A stretch of 7,244 nucleotides of DNA from Actinomycetes bacterium (GTDB taxonomy: Bacteria; Actinomycetota; Acidimicrobiia; Acidimicrobiales; Bog-793), in the NCBI GenBank assembly GCA_021823365.1, contig JAKAOD010000152.1:1-7244 (forward strand), read 5' to 3'. The translations under genes were made by a program, and so were the position numbers. Shown here piece after piece: positions 5,301-7,244 of the stretch. How positions within the stretch are numbered: the stretch's first letter is position 1; the number at the start of each line of letters is the position of its first letter. The notes under the pieces were generated by a model. The model had not been told where the DNA came from. It saw only the letters and a program-made list of their open reading frames with translations, and did no database searches.

Positions 5301-7244
5301 TCAGCGCCGCAGCTCGGCGGCCATCCCGTCGAGGATGTCGGCCTCCGACACGAGGACCTCGTCGTGCCCGCTGCGCGCGAGGACCTCGCGCAGCACGAGC
5401 GCGCCGCCCGCGATCACGTCGACGCGCCCCGGCTCGAGCCCGGGCCGGCCCGCGCGCTCGGCACGCGACTCGGCGAGCAGCTCGCCGGCGAGCCGGCCGA
5501 GGGTGCTCCCGGACAGCCGCGCGTGGTGGACGGCGTCCCGCTCGTAGCGGCCGAGGCCGGAGGCGAGCACGGCGAGCGTCGACGCCGTGCCGGCGACGGC
5601 GACGAGCGTGCGCGCCGCGCCGAGGTCGGGATTCGCCGCGAACGCCGCGTCGAGCAGCCCGCGGACGTGCCGCGTCGCGGCGTCGACCTCGGCGGCGGGC
5701 GGCGGGTCGCCGTGAAGCAGGCGCTCCGTGAGCCGGACGCAGCCGACCTCGAGCGACACCACGGCCGCAGGTCGCGTCCCGCGCGGCGCGCCCGCGTGCC
5801 CGGCGACGAGCTCCGTCGAGCCGCCGCCGACGTCGACGACCAGGTAAGGACTGCCCTCGGGGTCGAGGTCGAACGTCGCGCCCAGGTAGGACAGGCGCCC
5901 CTCCTCCAGGCCGCTCAGGAGCTCGGGGCGGCCGCCGAGCACGTGCTCGGCCGCGTCGAGGAACGCCTCGGCGTTCGCGGCGTCGCGCGCCGCCGAGGTC
6001 GCGCTCGCCCGCCAGCGCACGACGCCCGCCTCGTCCATCAGCTCGCGGTAGCGCTCGAGCACCCCGACCGTCCGCGCCACCGCCTCGGGGGAAAGGACGC
6101 CGGAGCGGTCGACACCCTGCCCGAGGCGCGTGATCTCGGTGCGACGGAGCAGCGTCCGGCCGGCTGCGTCGAGGACGAGGAGGCGCGTCGAGTTGGTCCC
6201 GCAGTCGAGGGAGGCCACCGGGCCCTCGATCTCGTCGCCGACGCGCCCGGCGACCCACCGGCCGACGGGGTCCCTCCCGCCGGCGAGATACCAGGCGAGG
6301 TGCGCGTGCAGGCACTTCACGCCGGCGCGGGCTCCACCGACGCCACCGCCGGGGCGCGGGCCGGAATACGCCGGTCCGAGGGCGGCGTCCCGCTCGGCCG
6401 CGTAGCGCGCGTGCGCCGCCGCGAGCTCCTCGGGCCGGACGCTCGCCTCTGCCTCCCGCACCCCGCCCCGGGACTCGAGCCGGCTCACCGCCTCCCGTTC
6501 GTCCCTGCCCACCAGCCAGTAGCGGGTCGGCATCGGCGTCCCGTCGTCGAGGAGCGGCGCGTTGCGGATGACGACCGGGCCGCCGGACCGGTCCCGGAGG
6601 ACCACGGTGAACCGACCGGCTGCCGGGCGGCCGAGGAGCGCCTCGACCGCCGCGACGTCCTCCGGCTCGGCCCGCTCGCCGGCAGGAGTCGCAGCGCCGG
6701 CCGAGCGCCCAGGCTGCTCGGGGGCCACCTCCGGCGCAGGCGGCACCGAAACCGCAGGGGCCGCGACGCCGTCGAGCGCGAGCTCGGCGGCGAGCTCGGG
6801 GCGGGCGCGCCAGAGCACCTCGATCTCGCCGGAGAGAGGGAGCAGCGGCCAGGCCTCGGCGTCGATGCGCACGAGCCCGGACGGCGCGCCCCGCCAGGTC
6901 CCGACGACGACGGGCGCGCCGACGGCGACGGCGAGGGCCCGCCAGGCGCCGGCCTCCGCAGGCAGGTGCACCGCCGCGCCTCCGGCTCGCCGTCGCTGGT
7001 TGCGCGAGCCGGTGGCCTCGACGAGCCCGGGGAGGGCGACCACCGCCCGCCGCCGGCCGGCGCGCGCGCACCAGTCGAGCGCCGCTCGGAGCGCGGAGGC
7101 CGCCGAGGGCGTCTCGGCCTCGTCGAGGACGACGGTCACCTCCTCTGCGAGCGCCGCGGCGAGAGCCGGCTCGCGGGTCGCGACGACGACCTCGTCGCAC
7201 CCGGCGCCGAGTGCCGCCGCGACGACCTCCGCGACGGACGCCGC
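5301..7244 (-). CDS. ppx: MobA-like/DUF501/Ppx-GppA fusion protein, 5' end outside window
   Basis: One open frame of 647 residues plus stop runs to the window edge, so the N-terminus is missing. Counting from the edge, residues 1-160 resemble the MobA-like nucleotidyltransferase fold (VVAAALGAGCDEVVVATREP, then SALRAAL, AWPLLPLSGE and RARPEL). An Ala/Pro-rich linker follows (about 160-197). Residues 198-335 are DUF501, with IRNAPLLDDGTPMPTRYWLV and GVKCLHAHLAWYLAGG. Residues 342-647 are a short-form Ppx/GppA phosphatase: SLDCGTNSTRLLV (345-357), TSAARDAAN, SGLEEGRLSY (444-453) with the acidic pair that includes the catalytic glutamate in characterised members, VVDVGGGSTEL (469-479), GCVRLTERLL and VAVAGTASTLA. 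All Ppx motifs look intact, so hydrolysis of polyphosphate or of pppGpp to ppGpp is likely. In many actinobacteria DUF501 and Ppx are separate neighbours. A GTG at 7139 abuts GAGGAG but would cut the first domain mid-fold, so I treat it as internal. The nucleotidyltransferase assignment is the least certain part. Confidence 0.85.
   Translation of the reverse strand, partial: AASVAEVVAAALGAGCDEVVVATREPALAAALAEEVTVVLDEAETPSAASALRAALDWCARAGRRRAVVALPGLVEATGSRNQRRRAGGAAVHLPAEAGAWRALAVAVGAPVVVGTWRGAPSGLVRIDAEAWPLLPLSGEIEVLWRARPELAAELALDGVAAPAVSVPPAPEVAPEQPGRSAGAATPAGERAEPEDVAAVEALLGRPAAGRFTVVLRDRSGGPVVIRNAPLLDDGTPMPTRYWLVGRDEREAVSRLESRGGVREAEASVRPEELAAAHARYAAERDAALGPAYSGPRPGGGVGGARAGVKCLHAHLAWYLAGGRDPVGRWVAGRVGDEIEGPVASLDCGTNSTRLLVLDAAGRTLLRRTEITRLGQGVDRSGVLSPEAVARTVGVLERYRELMDEAGVVRWRASATSAARDAANAEAFLDAAEHVLGGRPELLSGLEEGRLSYLGATFDLDPEGSPYLVVDVGGGSTELVAGHAGAPRGTRPAAVVSLEVGCVRLTERLLHGDPPPAAEVDAATRHVRGLLDAAFAANPDLGAARTLVAVAGTASTLAVLASGLGRYERDAVHHARLSGSTLGRLAGELLAESRAERAGRPGLEPGRVDVIAGGALVLREVLARSGHDEVLVSEADILDGMAAELRR

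Noticed and set aside
5292..5308. GGCGC/GCGCC stem overlapping the stop codon of the Ppx gene as a terminator
   Set aside because: The stem is only five pairs, overlaps the stop codon and has no U-tract on either strand.
4894..7200. Minus-strand open frame of 768 residues in another frame across the Ppx region
   Set aside because: The product is dominated by Arg, Ala, Gly and Pro and has no motif, and the overlapping frame carries all Ppx and DUF501 signatures.

Overview
This is a very G+C-rich window with dense coding, GTG and TTG starts and short gene overlaps, which fits a high-GC actinomycete. The closest hint to lineage is the minus-strand gene at the right end. It combines a DUF501 domain with a Ppx/GppA phosphatase, a pair that sits next to eno and ftsB in Actinomycetota (Rv1025 and Rv1026 in Mycobacterium tuberculosis). 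The wording of the DUF501 part recalls Acidimicrobiia; that is an inference from memory, not from a search.

Layout: (1) 34-660, minus strand, a RimJ-type GNAT acetyltransferase. (2) 661-775, a divergent intergenic region with a possible -10 element. (3) 776-5219, plus strand, three tightly overlapping genes: a 957-residue tandem GT2 glycosyltransferase with an N-terminal sulfotransferase-like domain that has lost its key residues; a 158-residue helical protein read from a TTG start with a strong Shine-Dalgarno sequence; and a divergent GT-B glycosyltransferase that starts on a GTGA overlap. (4) 5220-5300, a short convergent gap with G+C palindromes but no convincing terminator. (5) 5301 to the right edge, minus strand, one uninterrupted reading frame joining a MobA-like nucleotidyltransferase-like domain, DUF501 and Ppx/GppA. 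Its start lies outside the window.

The plus-strand genes look like one translationally coupled glycosylation cassette. The first and third proteins carry up to three sugar-transfer domains between them, and the second may be a non-catalytic partner. The likely product is a surface polysaccharide or glycan, but no transporter, polymerase or sugar-nucleotide synthesis gene is present here, so the substrate cannot be told. The flanking minus-strand genes look like housekeeping genes unrelated to the cassette.

The observations most worth following are the three-part fusion around Ppx, the degenerate sulfotransferase-like domain on the tandem glycosyltransferase, and the small stand-alone helical protein between the two glycosyltransferases. 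I found no CRISPR array, tRNA, rRNA, transposase or phage gene.
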